From an uncultured Clostridium sp. (GTDB lineage: Bacteria; Bacillota; Clostridia; TANB77; CAG-508), in assembly GCA_946497585.1 (NCBI GenBank), contig CAMMLF010000022.1:1-15595 (forward strand): a DNA stretch of 15,595 nt. Direction: 5' to 3'. Of the stretch, positions 1 through 6,496 are shown in pieces. The position numbers and the translations under genes are program-made. Position 1 is the first letter of the stretch, and every line of letters starts with the position of its first letter. A model generated the notes under the pieces. That model searched no databases. It worked only from the letters and a program-made list of their open reading frames with translations, and was not told the DNA's origin.

Positions 1-1
1 G

Positions 2-622
2 AAAGGACAAAAGATTTATGTTTCTGATACCAATTTTTATAATCACACTAGTTGGAAACAAGTAGCTACAAAAATGAGTGTTTATAAAAGATATTTTTCT
101 TTTGTTTATCCTCAAATAATTAAAAATACACAAGATTTTCTTAATTTTATAGAATTATTACAGTATGAAATTGTAAATACTAGAGGAATGATAGAAATTG
201 AAGATTTAGAAGAATTTAATAGTTTTATAAAAGAAAATAAAGAAAATTTAATAAAATACAGTAGTAAACTTGAATGGCGAATTGGTTATAATAAAAATAA
301 TAATTATAGTGAAAAATTCTTTCTAAAAGAATTAGAAAATACCTTTAAGAAAATTGAATTTTTACATAGAGAAGAAATTCCTGTTAAGAAAGGTAAATTT
401 TTTAGTTATACAAAATTTTCTTTAACTGACCAAGTATATGAGGCATTGATAGAGTGGATTAGAAATGACCAAAATGAAAAAAAGAGTTTTGCAGAAATAT
501 TTTTTACTAGAAATGATAATAGAAAAATGAGAGATGTACTTGTTCAATATGTTAGTTTTATTAGTAAACATCCAGAAATTGAACAATATACAAATAAAAT
601 TTATAAAAAGGAGGAGAAATAA
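2..622 (+). CDS. 3' part of an unrecognised phage protein (partial, runs off left edge)
   Basis: The frame is open from the first complete codon at position 2 to the TAA at 620-622, giving 206 visible residues. An ATG at 74 lies in this frame but has no Shine-Dalgarno sequence in front of it, and the frame stays open upstream, so the gene very likely starts outside the window. The visible part is soluble, rich in Lys, Glu, Asn and aromatic residues, with no membrane segment, signal peptide or metal motif that I can see. The stretch just before residue 25 (SDTNFYNHTSWKQ) is polar and aromatic. I do not recognise the family and assign no function. One base separates its stop from the next gene, and the next gene's ribosome binding site (AAAGGAGGAG) lies within its last codons, so it belongs to the same plus-strand operon. 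Confidence 0.75.
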   Translation, partial: KGQKIYVSDTNFYNHTSWKQVATKMSVYKRYFSFVYPQIIKNTQDFLNFIELLQYEIVNTRGMIEIEDLEEFNSFIKENKENLIKYSSKLEWRIGYNKNNNYSEKFFLKELENTFKKIEFLHREEIPVKKGKFFSYTKFSLTDQVYEALIEWIRNDQNEKKSFAEIFFTRNDNRKMRDVLVQYVSFISKHPEIEQYTNKIYKKEEK

Positions 623-623
623 T

Positions 624-836
624 ATGTTAGAAAATGACCGTAATTTAATAGACAATCATTTTAGAACAATTAATTCAAGACATTCTTTTGACGATACAAA
701 AGAAAATATAAATCCTTATAAAAATAAAAAACTCGCTCAAAAGAAATGTACTCATATGTGGGCCAATGATACTGACGCAATTTATATTGGTCCAAAAGGT
801 CGTAGAAAATGCGCGATTTGTGGAAAAGAATTTTAG
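624..836 (+). CDS. small zinc-knuckle protein (CxH...CxxC), function unknown
   Basis: A 70-residue protein. The ATG at 624 is chosen because AAAGGAGGAG ends about seven bases upstream; the same frame is open further left, but there it lies inside the previous gene and has no ribosome binding site. The first 40 residues are polar and look unstructured. The C-terminal 30 hold C42-x-H44 and C63-x-x-C66 (KCTHMW and KCAICGKEF), a layout that fits a single zinc-ribbon or treble-clef site. Two other short proteins in this window carry the same arrangement. The family is not one I can name; DNA, RNA or protein binding are all possible. The TAG stop is directly followed by the GGAGG of the next gene, suggesting coupled translation. 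Confidence 0.8.
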   Translation: MLENDRNLIDNHFRTINSRHSFDDTKENINPYKNKKLAQKKCTHMWANDTDAIYIGPKGRRKCAICGKEF

Positions 837-846
837 GAGGTAGATT

Positions 847-1080
847 ATGGAAGGAATGACAGATAAAGAAATTTGCGATTTTTGTCAAGTTGCTATAAAA
901 ACTTTAGAAGATGAAAAAAAGGATGAAGTAATGAAATGTGTAGGAACTTTTGTACTTAATCCAAAAATTGAAGAAATAAATAAAAAAATTGCAAATTTTC
1001 AAAAACAATGTAAACACTTAGATGTTAAACCTGATGGTAAATGTGCTTATTGTCATAAGCAAATGAGTTTAAAAAGATAA
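847..1080 (+). CDS. small zinc-knuckle protein (CxxC plus CxH...CxxC), function unknown
   Basis: A 77-residue protein starting at an ATG preceded by TAGGAGGTAG. It has an N-terminal C10-x-x-C13 pair (CDFC), a charged, probably helical middle (about 20-52), and a C-terminal C55-x-H57...C66-x-x-C69 knuckle (QCKHLDV, KCAYCHK). The C-terminal site resembles that of the preceding gene, so the two may be distant paralogues, though the N-terminal halves differ. It sits 14 bases upstream of nrdD in the same operon. A role as a nucleic-acid-binding or regulatory accessory to the nucleotide module is a guess from position only; no catalytic motif is visible. Confidence 0.8.
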   Translation: MEGMTDKEICDFCQVAIKTLEDEKKDEVMKCVGTFVLNPKIEEINKKIANFQKQCKHLDVKPDGKCAYCHKQMSLKR

Positions 1081-1094
1081 AGAGGGGAGATAGA

Positions 1095-3302
1095 ATGAAA
1101 GTTATTAAAAGAAATGGAGAAATTGTAGATTACAATAGACAAAAAATAGTTAATGCAATAGAAAAAGCAAATAAAGAAGTTGAAGGCAGTGAAAAAGCTT
1201 CTAAATTAGATATTGAAGAAATTATTGCTGGTATTGAAAGTTTAGGAGTAGATAGTTTAGGTGTTGAAGATATACAAGATATAATTGAAAAAAGTTTAAT
1301 GGAATTAGATAAGCCTGAACTATCAAAAAAGTATATAATTTATAGATATAAAAGAGAATTAGTTAGAAAACAAAATACAACTGATAAAAGTATTCACGAA
1401 CTTATTGATGGTACAAACGATTATTGGAATACAGAAAATTCTAATAAAAACGCGCGAGTAGTTACTACACAAAGAGATTATTTAGCTGGTATTACTTCTA
1501 CTGATATAACAAGAAGATTTTTATTACCAGAAGATGTAGTAAAAGCTCACGATGAAGGAATTATACATTTTCACGATGCAGATTATTTTGCCCAAAATGC
1601 TTTACACAATTGTGAGCTAATAAATTTAGATGATATGTTACAAAATGGAACTATGATAAATAATGTAATGATAGAAAAACCACATAGATTTATAACAGCA
1701 GCTACAATAGCAACACAAATTATTACAGCAGTTACATCTTCTTCTTATGGTGGAGCAACAATTTCATTAACTCATTTAGCGCCTTTTGTAAGAGATAGCT
1801 ATAATAAATATTATAAGAAATATGAAGACTGGGGATTTGCAAAAGAATTGTGTGATAAATACGCAATAAGAGATACTAAAAAAGAAATTGCAGATGGAGT
1901 ACAAACATTTAATTATCAAGTAAATTCTATGACAAATACCAATGGACAAGCGCCATTCTTATCTGTTTGTATGTATTTAGGAGAAACAGATGAATATAAA
2001 GATGAATTAGCTATGATAATTGAAGAATTTTTAAAACAAAGAATACTTGGATTTAAAAATGAAAAAGGTGTATATATAACTCCAGCTTTCCCTAAACTTT
2101 TATACGTTCTTGAAGAAGATAATATTCATGAAGATAGTAAATATTGGTATTTAACAGAGTTGGCGGCAAAATGTACTGCTAAAAGAATGGTTCCAGATTA
2201 TATTTCTGAAAAGATGATGTTAAAATTAAAGAAAAATAAAAATGGAGATGGAGAATGTTATCCTTGTATGGGTTGTCGTTCTTTCTTGACACCAGACAGA
2301 TTAATGGAAAATATTTCTAAAGCTAAAAACTATATTGAAGGAAAAGGGAAGTCTTATTGTAGATTTATTCAAGGAGTTGTAACAATAACCTTACCAGATA
2401 TAGCATTATCGGGGCTTGAATTAGCAAAAAATGGCGCTCCAACAGAAGAAGTTTATGAAGAATTTTGGAAAATTTTTGATGAGAGATTGGAATTATGTCA
2501 TCGCGCTTTACAATGTAGGCATGAAAGACTTTCTCACGCAACTTCTGATGTAGCACCTATATTATGGCAACATGGAGCATTAGCAAGATTAGAGAAAGGA
2601 GAAAGCATCCATCCATTATTACATCATGGATATTCAACAATTTCTCTTGGATATGCAGGACTTTATGAATGTGTAAAAGCTATGACTGGAAAATCTCATA
2701 CAGATAATGGAGAAGCTAAAGAATTTGCTTTAAAAATAATGCAACATTTAAATGACAAATGTAATGAATGGAAAGCCGCAGAAGATATAGATTATAGTGT
2801 ATATGGTAGTCCTATTGAAAGTACAACCTATAAATTCGCTAAATGTTTAAAGAAAAGATTTGGAGTAATAGAAGGTATAACAGATAGAGATTATATTACC
2901 AATTCTTACCACGTTCCTGTTTTTGAACAAATTGATGCTTTTACTAAATTAAAGTTAGAAAGTGAATTTCAACAATTAAGTCCTGGCGGTGCTATTAGTT
3001 ATATAGAAGTTCCTAACTTAACACAAAACATTCCAGCTGTATTAGAAGTTATTAAATTTATTTATGATAATATTATGTATGCTGAACTTAATACTAAATC
3101 AGACTATTGTCAAAAATGCGGATTTGATGGAGAAATGCAAATAGACGAAAATATGGAATGGTATTGTCCTAATTGTGGAAATAGAGACCACTCTACTATG
3201 AACGTTGCTCGTAGAACTTGCGGTTATATAGGAACTAATTTCTGGAACAAAGGAAGAACAGAAGAGATTAAAGAAAGGGTAGTTCATTTAGGAATGGAAT
3301 AA
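1095..3302 (+). CDS. nrdD: anaerobic (class III) ribonucleoside-triphosphate reductase, large subunit
   Basis: 735 residues, full length for the family. It reduces ribonucleoside triphosphates to dNTPs by glycyl-radical chemistry under strict anaerobiosis. Residues 1-90 form an ATP-cone, the allosteric activity domain, opening with KVIKRNGEIVDYNR. The catalytic barrel follows. C173 (in HNCELINL) and C394 (in MGCRSFL) are the likely active-site cysteines, the latter in the thiyl-radical position. Near the C-terminus C672/C675 and C691/C694 make the usual four-cysteine zinc site, then RRTCGYIG carries the radical glycine, G710. All expected motifs are present, so the enzyme looks active. The start has AGAGGGGAGAT upstream. 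Its activase gene nrdG lies 380 bases downstream, separated by two tiny ORFs. The glycyl radical is destroyed by oxygen, so the host must grow anaerobically. Confidence 0.98.
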   Translation: MKVIKRNGEIVDYNRQKIVNAIEKANKEVEGSEKASKLDIEEIIAGIESLGVDSLGVEDIQDIIEKSLMELDKPELSKKYIIYRYKRELVRKQNTTDKSIHELIDGTNDYWNTENSNKNARVVTTQRDYLAGITSTDITRRFLLPEDVVKAHDEGIIHFHDADYFAQNALHNCELINLDDMLQNGTMINNVMIEKPHRFITAATIATQIITAVTSSSYGGATISLTHLAPFVRDSYNKYYKKYEDWGFAKELCDKYAIRDTKKEIADGVQTFNYQVNSMTNTNGQAPFLSVCMYLGETDEYKDELAMIIEEFLKQRILGFKNEKGVYITPAFPKLLYVLEEDNIHEDSKYWYLTELAAKCTAKRMVPDYISEKMMLKLKKNKNGDGECYPCMGCRSFLTPDRLMENISKAKNYIEGKGKSYCRFIQGVVTITLPDIALSGLELAKNGAPTEEVYEEFWKIFDERLELCHRALQCRHERLSHATSDVAPILWQHGALARLEKGESIHPLLHHGYSTISLGYAGLYECVKAMTGKSHTDNGEAKEFALKIMQHLNDKCNEWKAAEDIDYSVYGSPIESTTYKFAKCLKKRFGVIEGITDRDYITNSYHVPVFEQIDAFTKLKLESEFQQLSPGGAISYIEVPNLTQNIPAVLEVIKFIYDNIMYAELNTKSDYCQKCGFDGEMQIDENMEWYCPNCGNRDHSTMNVARRTCGYIGTNFWNKGRTEEIKERVVHLGME

Positions 3303-3303
3303 T

Positions 3304-3468
3304 ATGGATAGTATTGAAAGATTAATCGAAGGTTTAAGAATGTGGGAAGAAAATATGAGAACAGTAGAAAAATACCATAAATTAAACGGAACAAAAATAT
3401 ATTATACAACAGATAATGTCATTTATTTATTAGAAAAAATAATTAAGAGGTTGGAAAATGCAAATTAA
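3304..3468 (+). CDS. 54-residue ORF between nrdD and nrdG, unknown function
   Basis: A short ORF that begins two bases after the nrdD stop and overlaps the next start by 11 bases. It encodes 54 residues (starts MDSIERLIEGLRMWEENM, ends KRLENAN). It is strongly charged and reads as two amphipathic helices (about 1-27 and 38-52) joined by a short stretch containing KIYYTTDNVIY. The ribosome binding site is weak (AGGAATGGA inside the end of nrdD), so expression may depend on translational coupling with nrdD. Support is the tight packing with both neighbours, the absence of any other explanation for the gap, and codon use like its neighbours. No family recognised. Confidence 0.65.
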   Translation: MDSIERLIEGLRMWEENMRTVEKYHKLNGTKIYYTTDNVIYLLEKIIKRLENAN

Positions 3469-3700
3469 TTTTATAAGTTGTAAAACAGAAGAAGAGGAAA
3501 AAGAAATTATAGCACTTTTAAAAGAAAAATATAAAGACAATCCAAGTTGTAAATTCAGGGAGATAAGTGATACATTTATTCTCCCTGATAAGAAATGGAT
3601 AATTGCTTCTGAATATTTAACTAAACAATTAACTAAAAGGAAACCAGATAGGAAAATTTATAGCGCGGAGGTAATAAGAAATGCATTACGCAAAAATTAA
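3458..3700 (+). CDS. 80-residue unknown protein preceding nrdG
   Basis: Begins at an ATG preceded by AAGAGGTTGGAAA, with a reasonable ribosome binding site. The N-terminal half is mixed alpha/beta in character: a beta-like MQINFISCK, a very acidic helix (EEEEKEIIALLKEKY), then two cysteines (C8, C31) too far apart for a knuckle. The last 20 residues are basic. Its 3' end overlaps nrdG by 20 bases, and the nrdG ribosome binding site (GGAGGT) lies inside it, so the two are probably translationally coupled. Being locked between nrdD and nrdG suggests co-expression with the reductase, but no sequence feature links it to that enzyme. Family not recognised. Confidence 0.75.
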   Translation: MQINFISCKTEEEEKEIIALLKEKYKDNPSCKFREISDTFILPDKKWIIASEYLTKQLTKRKPDRKIYSAEVIRNALRKN

Positions 3701-4199
3701 AAATTTTGATATTGCTAATGGAATAGGAATTAGAACTTCGTTGTTTGTCAGTGGTTGTTCAAATAAATGCAAGGGTTGCTTTAATCAAGAATTATGGGAC
3801 AAAAATTATGGAAAAGAATTTACAGAAGAAACAATAAAAGAAATATTAGATAGTATTGATAACGAACAAATAGCTGGATTAAGTATTCTTGGCGGCGACC
3901 CGCTAGAGTATTACAATTTAGATATGGTAGGAAAGTTAATTGACGAATTTAGAAAAAGATTTGGTTTTGAAAAAAGTATATGGATGTGGACTGGTTATTT
4001 ATTAGAAGATATAATAAATGACCCTAGACGTTGGTCAGTGGTTAGAAAAGTAGATTATTTAGTAGATGGACCTTTTATTTTAGAAAAAAGAAACCTAAAA
4101 TTAAAGTTTAGAGGCTCTGAAAATCAAAGAATTATTAATATTCAAAATTCACAAACATTTAATACTTTAATCTTAAACTATATGTATGATTATGAATAG
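3681..4199 (+). CDS. nrdG: anaerobic ribonucleotide reductase activating protein (radical SAM)
   Basis: 172 residues, typical length for NrdG. It uses a [4Fe-4S] cluster and S-adenosylmethionine to generate the glycyl radical on NrdD. The cluster cysteines are C26, C30 and C33 in CSNKCKGC, the CxxxCxxC radical-SAM signature. GGDP at 71-74 is the SAM-binding GGE-type motif in its NrdG form. WTGY (103-106), VDGPF (128-132) and FRGSENQR (143-150) are further NrdG hallmarks. GGAGGT with 8 bases spacing supports the start, which overlaps the upstream gene by 20 bases. The TAG stop ends the first part of the plus-strand operon, because a clear promoter follows at once. Confidence 0.97.
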   Translation: MHYAKIKNFDIANGIGIRTSLFVSGCSNKCKGCFNQELWDKNYGKEFTEETIKEILDSIDNEQIAGLSILGGDPLEYYNLDMVGKLIDEFRKRFGFEKSIWMWTGYLLEDIINDPRRWSVVRKVDYLVDGPFILEKRNLKLKFRGSENQRIINIQNSQTFNTLILNYMYDYE

Positions 4200-4228
4200 T
4201 TGATTTTGTATATAAATTATGGTATAAT
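4200..4228 (+). promoter_or_regulatory. sigma-A type promoter with extended -10
   Basis: TTGATT (4200-4205) and TATAAT (4223-4228) are separated by exactly 17 bases, and the -10 is preceded by TGG, giving the extended -10 TGn element. The -10 is a perfect consensus and the -35 matches four of six bases. It lies in the only sizeable gap (59 bases) in the plus-strand block. About 30 bases downstream is the strong AAAGGAGG site of the next gene. It would drive the genes from 4259 onward independently of the nrd genes. Whether it is early, late or regulated cannot be read from the sequence. Confidence 0.75.
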
Positions 4229-4258
4229 TATATTATAATAATAAAAGGAGGAAATAAT

Positions 4259-4552
4259 ATGCAAAGTAAAATAACAGTACACAGTACAGTTGGAGATACT
4301 GAAGAACTTTTAAGAAATTTTTCAGAAGCAATGAAACAAATTACATATGTAACTATGCCATATATTAAAAAAGTTATTTTTCAAAAAACACATACAATTG
4401 TAGTTTGGGCAAATGGAACAAGAACAGTTGTAAATTGTGTAGAAGAAGATTTTGATAAAGAAAAAGGATTAGCAATGGCAATAGTTAAAAAATATATGGA
4501 CAGAAATGAATTTAAAAGATTAATTGAAAATGCTGAAATTCAAGAAAAATAA
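4259..4552 (+). CDS. conserved small phage protein (IKKVIF...GLAMAI type), function unknown
   Basis: 97 residues, first gene after the promoter at 4200-4228, with a strong AAAGGAGG site. The middle carries a pattern I recognise from many Firmicutes phage proteins of unknown role: IKKVIF (36-41), TIVVWANGTRTVVNC (46-60), then FDKEKGLAMAIVKKY (65-79). The first part looks like a beta hairpin and the last part like an amphipathic helix. The N-terminal third (helix around 13-30) is less familiar. No catalytic residues are evident. Such proteins are usually found among phage early or accessory genes. No function is claimed here beyond family membership. Confidence 0.85.
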   Translation: MQSKITVHSTVGDTEELLRNFSEAMKQITYVTMPYIKKVIFQKTHTIVVWANGTRTVVNCVEEDFDKEKGLAMAIVKKYMDRNEFKRLIENAEIQEK

Positions 4553-4562
4553 TGGAGGAAAT

Positions 4563-4793
4563 ATGAGCAAAAATAAAAATGAAATTTTTTCTTCCTTCAA
4601 ACCTCAACCAAAAGGTCCTACAAAACAACAAGAAGAAACAATTAAATACGCAAAAGAATTGGGAGACAAAATGATAGAAAGTAAAAAGAGAGCTCGACAA
4701 GACTTTATGTTAAGATTATTAGCTAATGCAAAAGCTATCAATGAAGCGCGTGAAGACTGGGAGGAAAAAGAGGAAAAGGAGGAAAAAGATTAA
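4563..4793 (+). CDS. small charged protein with acidic tail, unknown
   Basis: 76 residues from the ATG at 4563, chosen because ATGGAGGAA lies just upstream; an in-frame ATG at 4524 is inside the previous gene and has no such site. The protein is basic and helical in the middle (about 20-60, with KKRAR) and ends in an acidic repeat, EKEEKEEKD. The codons of that acidic tail are GAG/GAA-rich and contain the AAGGAGG that serves as ribosome binding site for the dUTPase gene. The dUTPase ATG overlaps this gene's TAA by one base (TAATG). The family is unknown. The tail may be constrained by translation signals as much as by protein function. Confidence 0.75.
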   Translation: MSKNKNEIFSSFKPQPKGPTKQQEETIKYAKELGDKMIESKKRARQDFMLRLLANAKAINEAREDWEEKEEKEEKD

Positions 4794-5548
4794 TGGATGT
4801 TTTTTATAATTTAATTAATCAAATAGCTTCTTTATCAGAAAATGAGACAGACGAATTTTTAGATAATTATGATAAATTTCTAGAAGCTATGCTATCTAAT
4901 CAAGAATTATTAAATGATATTAAAAAAGAAATGAAATTACAAAATATGAATAGAAATGATATAGTACAAGAAAAAGAAGCATTGTTGGTTTCTATTGATA
5001 GAACAATAAAAGAAGTTACTATGACAGAAAAACAAAAAGAATTGTTTAAGAAATTAAATGATATTGTTCATGAAATTTATGATAAAATATTAGAACAAGG
5101 TATAAGAGAATGTATAAATGTTCCGATTGAATTATGCCATGAAGATGCTAAAGTTCCAACTTATGCACATCCTTATGACGCAGGTTTTGATTTCTATCTA
5201 ATAGAAGATGTTAATATAAAACCAGGAGAAACAAAAATAGTTAGAACTGGAATAAAAATGGCGATTCCAAGTGGATATGAATTGCAAATAAGACCTAGAA
5301 GTGGAACTTCATTAAAAACTTCTTTAAGAATAGCAAACGCGCCAGGAACTATAGATTGCGGTTATCCTGATGAAATTGGAATTTTAGCTTGGAACACAGG
5401 AACAGAAGATTTAAATTTCAAAAAAGGAGATAGAATTGCTCAAGGTGTTTTTGCAGAACCACCAAAAGGAGAATTCCAAATAGTAACAGATTTACAACAA
5501 GTTGTTGGAGCAAATAGAAAAGGAGGCTTTGGTTCTAGTGGTCAATAA
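4793..5548 (+). CDS. dut: trimeric dUTPase with ~108-residue N-terminal extension
   Basis: 251 residues. The C-terminal ~143 residues are a complete trimeric dUTP diphosphatase, which hydrolyses dUTP to dUMP and pyrophosphate, keeping uracil out of DNA and feeding ThyX. All five motifs are visible: motif 1 PYDAGFDFY (127-135), motif 2 RPRSGTS (167-173), motif 3 GTIDCGYPDEIG (185-196, catalytic-type D188 and Y191), motif 4 KGDRIAQGVF (211-220), and motif 5 RKGGFGSSG (242-250). The N-terminal ~108 residues are not part of normal dUTPases, which are near 145 residues. They are acidic, low in aromatic residues and predicted helical or coiled-coil, with no motif I recognise. The start is supported by AAGGAGG and the TAATG overlap with the previous gene. 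A separate N-terminal gene is unlikely, because the frame is continuous with no internal start signal. Confidence 0.95.
   Translation: MDVFYNLINQIASLSENETDEFLDNYDKFLEAMLSNQELLNDIKKEMKLQNMNRNDIVQEKEALLVSIDRTIKEVTMTEKQKELFKKLNDIVHEIYDKILEQGIRECINVPIELCHEDAKVPTYAHPYDAGFDFYLIEDVNIKPGETKIVRTGIKMAIPSGYELQIRPRSGTSLKTSLRIANAPGTIDCGYPDEIGILAWNTGTEDLNFKKGDRIAQGVFAEPPKGEFQIVTDLQQVVGANRKGGFGSSGQ
5521..5526 (+). promoter_or_regulatory. ribosome binding site AGGAGG within the end of dut
   Basis: A perfect AGGAGG embedded in the codons for dUTPase motif 5. It has 11 bases of spacing to the in-frame GTG at 5538 and only 2 to the TTG at 5529, so it argues for the GTG as start of the following small gene. The spacing is on the long side. 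Confidence 0.55.
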
Positions 5549-5777
5549 AATAAAACAATTATTTTGTAACCATGATTATGAAACTTTAACTAATTTTTAT
5601 GGAGACGGTATTCTTGAAGCTAGTAATCTTTCTTCAAAAATAATTCGTTCTTTACAGAAATGTAAAAAATGTGGAAAGATACACAAGTCAGAATATTTAG
5701 ATTATGATTGTCCAATTATAAATTTTAATATTTATCATAAAGACGGAGTTTTTAAATATATAGGAGATTTTAAATGA
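5538..5777 (+). CDS. small zinc-knuckle protein (CxH...CxxC), probable GTG start
   Basis: 79 residues if begun at GTG 5538, giving MVNKIKQLFCNHDYE at the N-terminus. The frame is open from a TTG at 5502, but that codon has no ribosome binding site, whereas AGGAGG precedes the GTG. It overlaps the end of dut by 11 bases, and its TGA overlaps thyX by four bases (ATGA), so it is coupled to both. C10-x-H12 and C42-x-x-C45 (FCNHDYE, KCKKCGK) would bind one zinc ion. This arrangement is common in short phage proteins of unknown role, and two more occur near the left end of the window. Another cysteine (C58) follows. No function can be assigned. Confidence 0.75.
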   Translation: MVNKIKQLFCNHDYETLTNFYGDGILEASNLSSKIIRSLQKCKKCGKIHKSEYLDYDCPIINFNIYHKDGVFKYIGDFK

Positions 5778-6496
5778 AAATAGTAGAACCTTGGATAGAA
5801 GTAGAAAATTTTGACGGAAAGAAAATTATGAAAAATATAGAACGAGCTTGTAGAACTTGCTATCGTTCAGAAAATTTAATAGATGAAGAAAGTTATAAAA
5901 GACTTTTAAGAAATTGTTTGAATAGAGGACATGAAAGTATTTTAGAACACGAAAAAATTACAATTAGAATGATATGTGACATTGGAGTTTATAAAGACTT
6001 AACCAGACATAGATTTGGTAGTTTTAGTATTGAGAGTACAAGATATTGTAATTATAGTAAGGATAAATTTGAAAATAATATTAAATTTATTAAACCAGTA
6101 TTTTATACACCAGGAACAATAGAAGAATATGATGACCCAATTAAAAAGAATGACTGTTTAAAAACGCAATATTGGGAAAGATGTATGAAATTTATTGAAA
6201 GTGACTATATGGATATGACTAATATAGTTGGTGCTAAACCGGACGAATTAAGAATGTTATTACCTCATTCAACAGCGGCTGAAGTAACAATGACGGCTAA
6301 TATAAGAGAATGGAGACATATACTTTCTTTAAGATGTGCTAAAATGACACATCCCGCTATTAGACAATTACTTATTCCTTTATTATTATATTTTAAACAA
6401 GAAATGCCTGAATTATTTGATAATATTGATTATGATACTGATTTTCCAAAAGAAAAATATGCAAAATTAACGGTGATGGAGAATGAGCAGAATTAA
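5774..6496 (+). CDS. thyX: flavin-dependent thymidylate synthase
   Basis: 240 residues, normal for ThyX. It makes dTMP from dUMP with methylenetetrahydrofolate, using FAD and NADPH, and works as a homotetramer. The signature RHRx7S is present as R78-H79-R80...S88, followed by T89-R90. HESILEH (53-59) is the conserved segment before it. The C-terminal helical part contains LLPHSTAAEVTMTANIREW (162-180) and the typical LR-type helix. The start is supported by AGGAG eight to nine bases upstream and by the ATGA overlap with the previous gene. Together with dut and nrdDG it completes a phage-encoded route to dTTP, and ThyX is common where hosts lack or replace ThyA. The 3' end overlaps the next gene by 14 bases. 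Confidence 0.97.
   Translation: MKIVEPWIEVENFDGKKIMKNIERACRTCYRSENLIDEESYKRLLRNCLNRGHESILEHEKITIRMICDIGVYKDLTRHRFGSFSIESTRYCNYSKDKFENNIKFIKPVFYTPGTIEEYDDPIKKNDCLKTQYWERCMKFIESDYMDMTNIVGAKPDELRMLLPHSTAAEVTMTANIREWRHILSLRCAKMTHPAIRQLLIPLLLYFKQEMPELFDNIDYDTDFPKEKYAKLTVMENEQN

Noticed and set aside
74..76. ATG at 74 as a true gene start
   Set aside because: Preceded by an A/C-rich stretch without a ribosome binding site, and the frame is open to the left edge.
5502..5504. TTG at 5502 as start of the third zinc-knuckle gene
   Set aside because: No Shine-Dalgarno sequence upstream, and it would deepen the overlap with dut to 47 bases; the GTG at 5538 behind AGGAGG is better.
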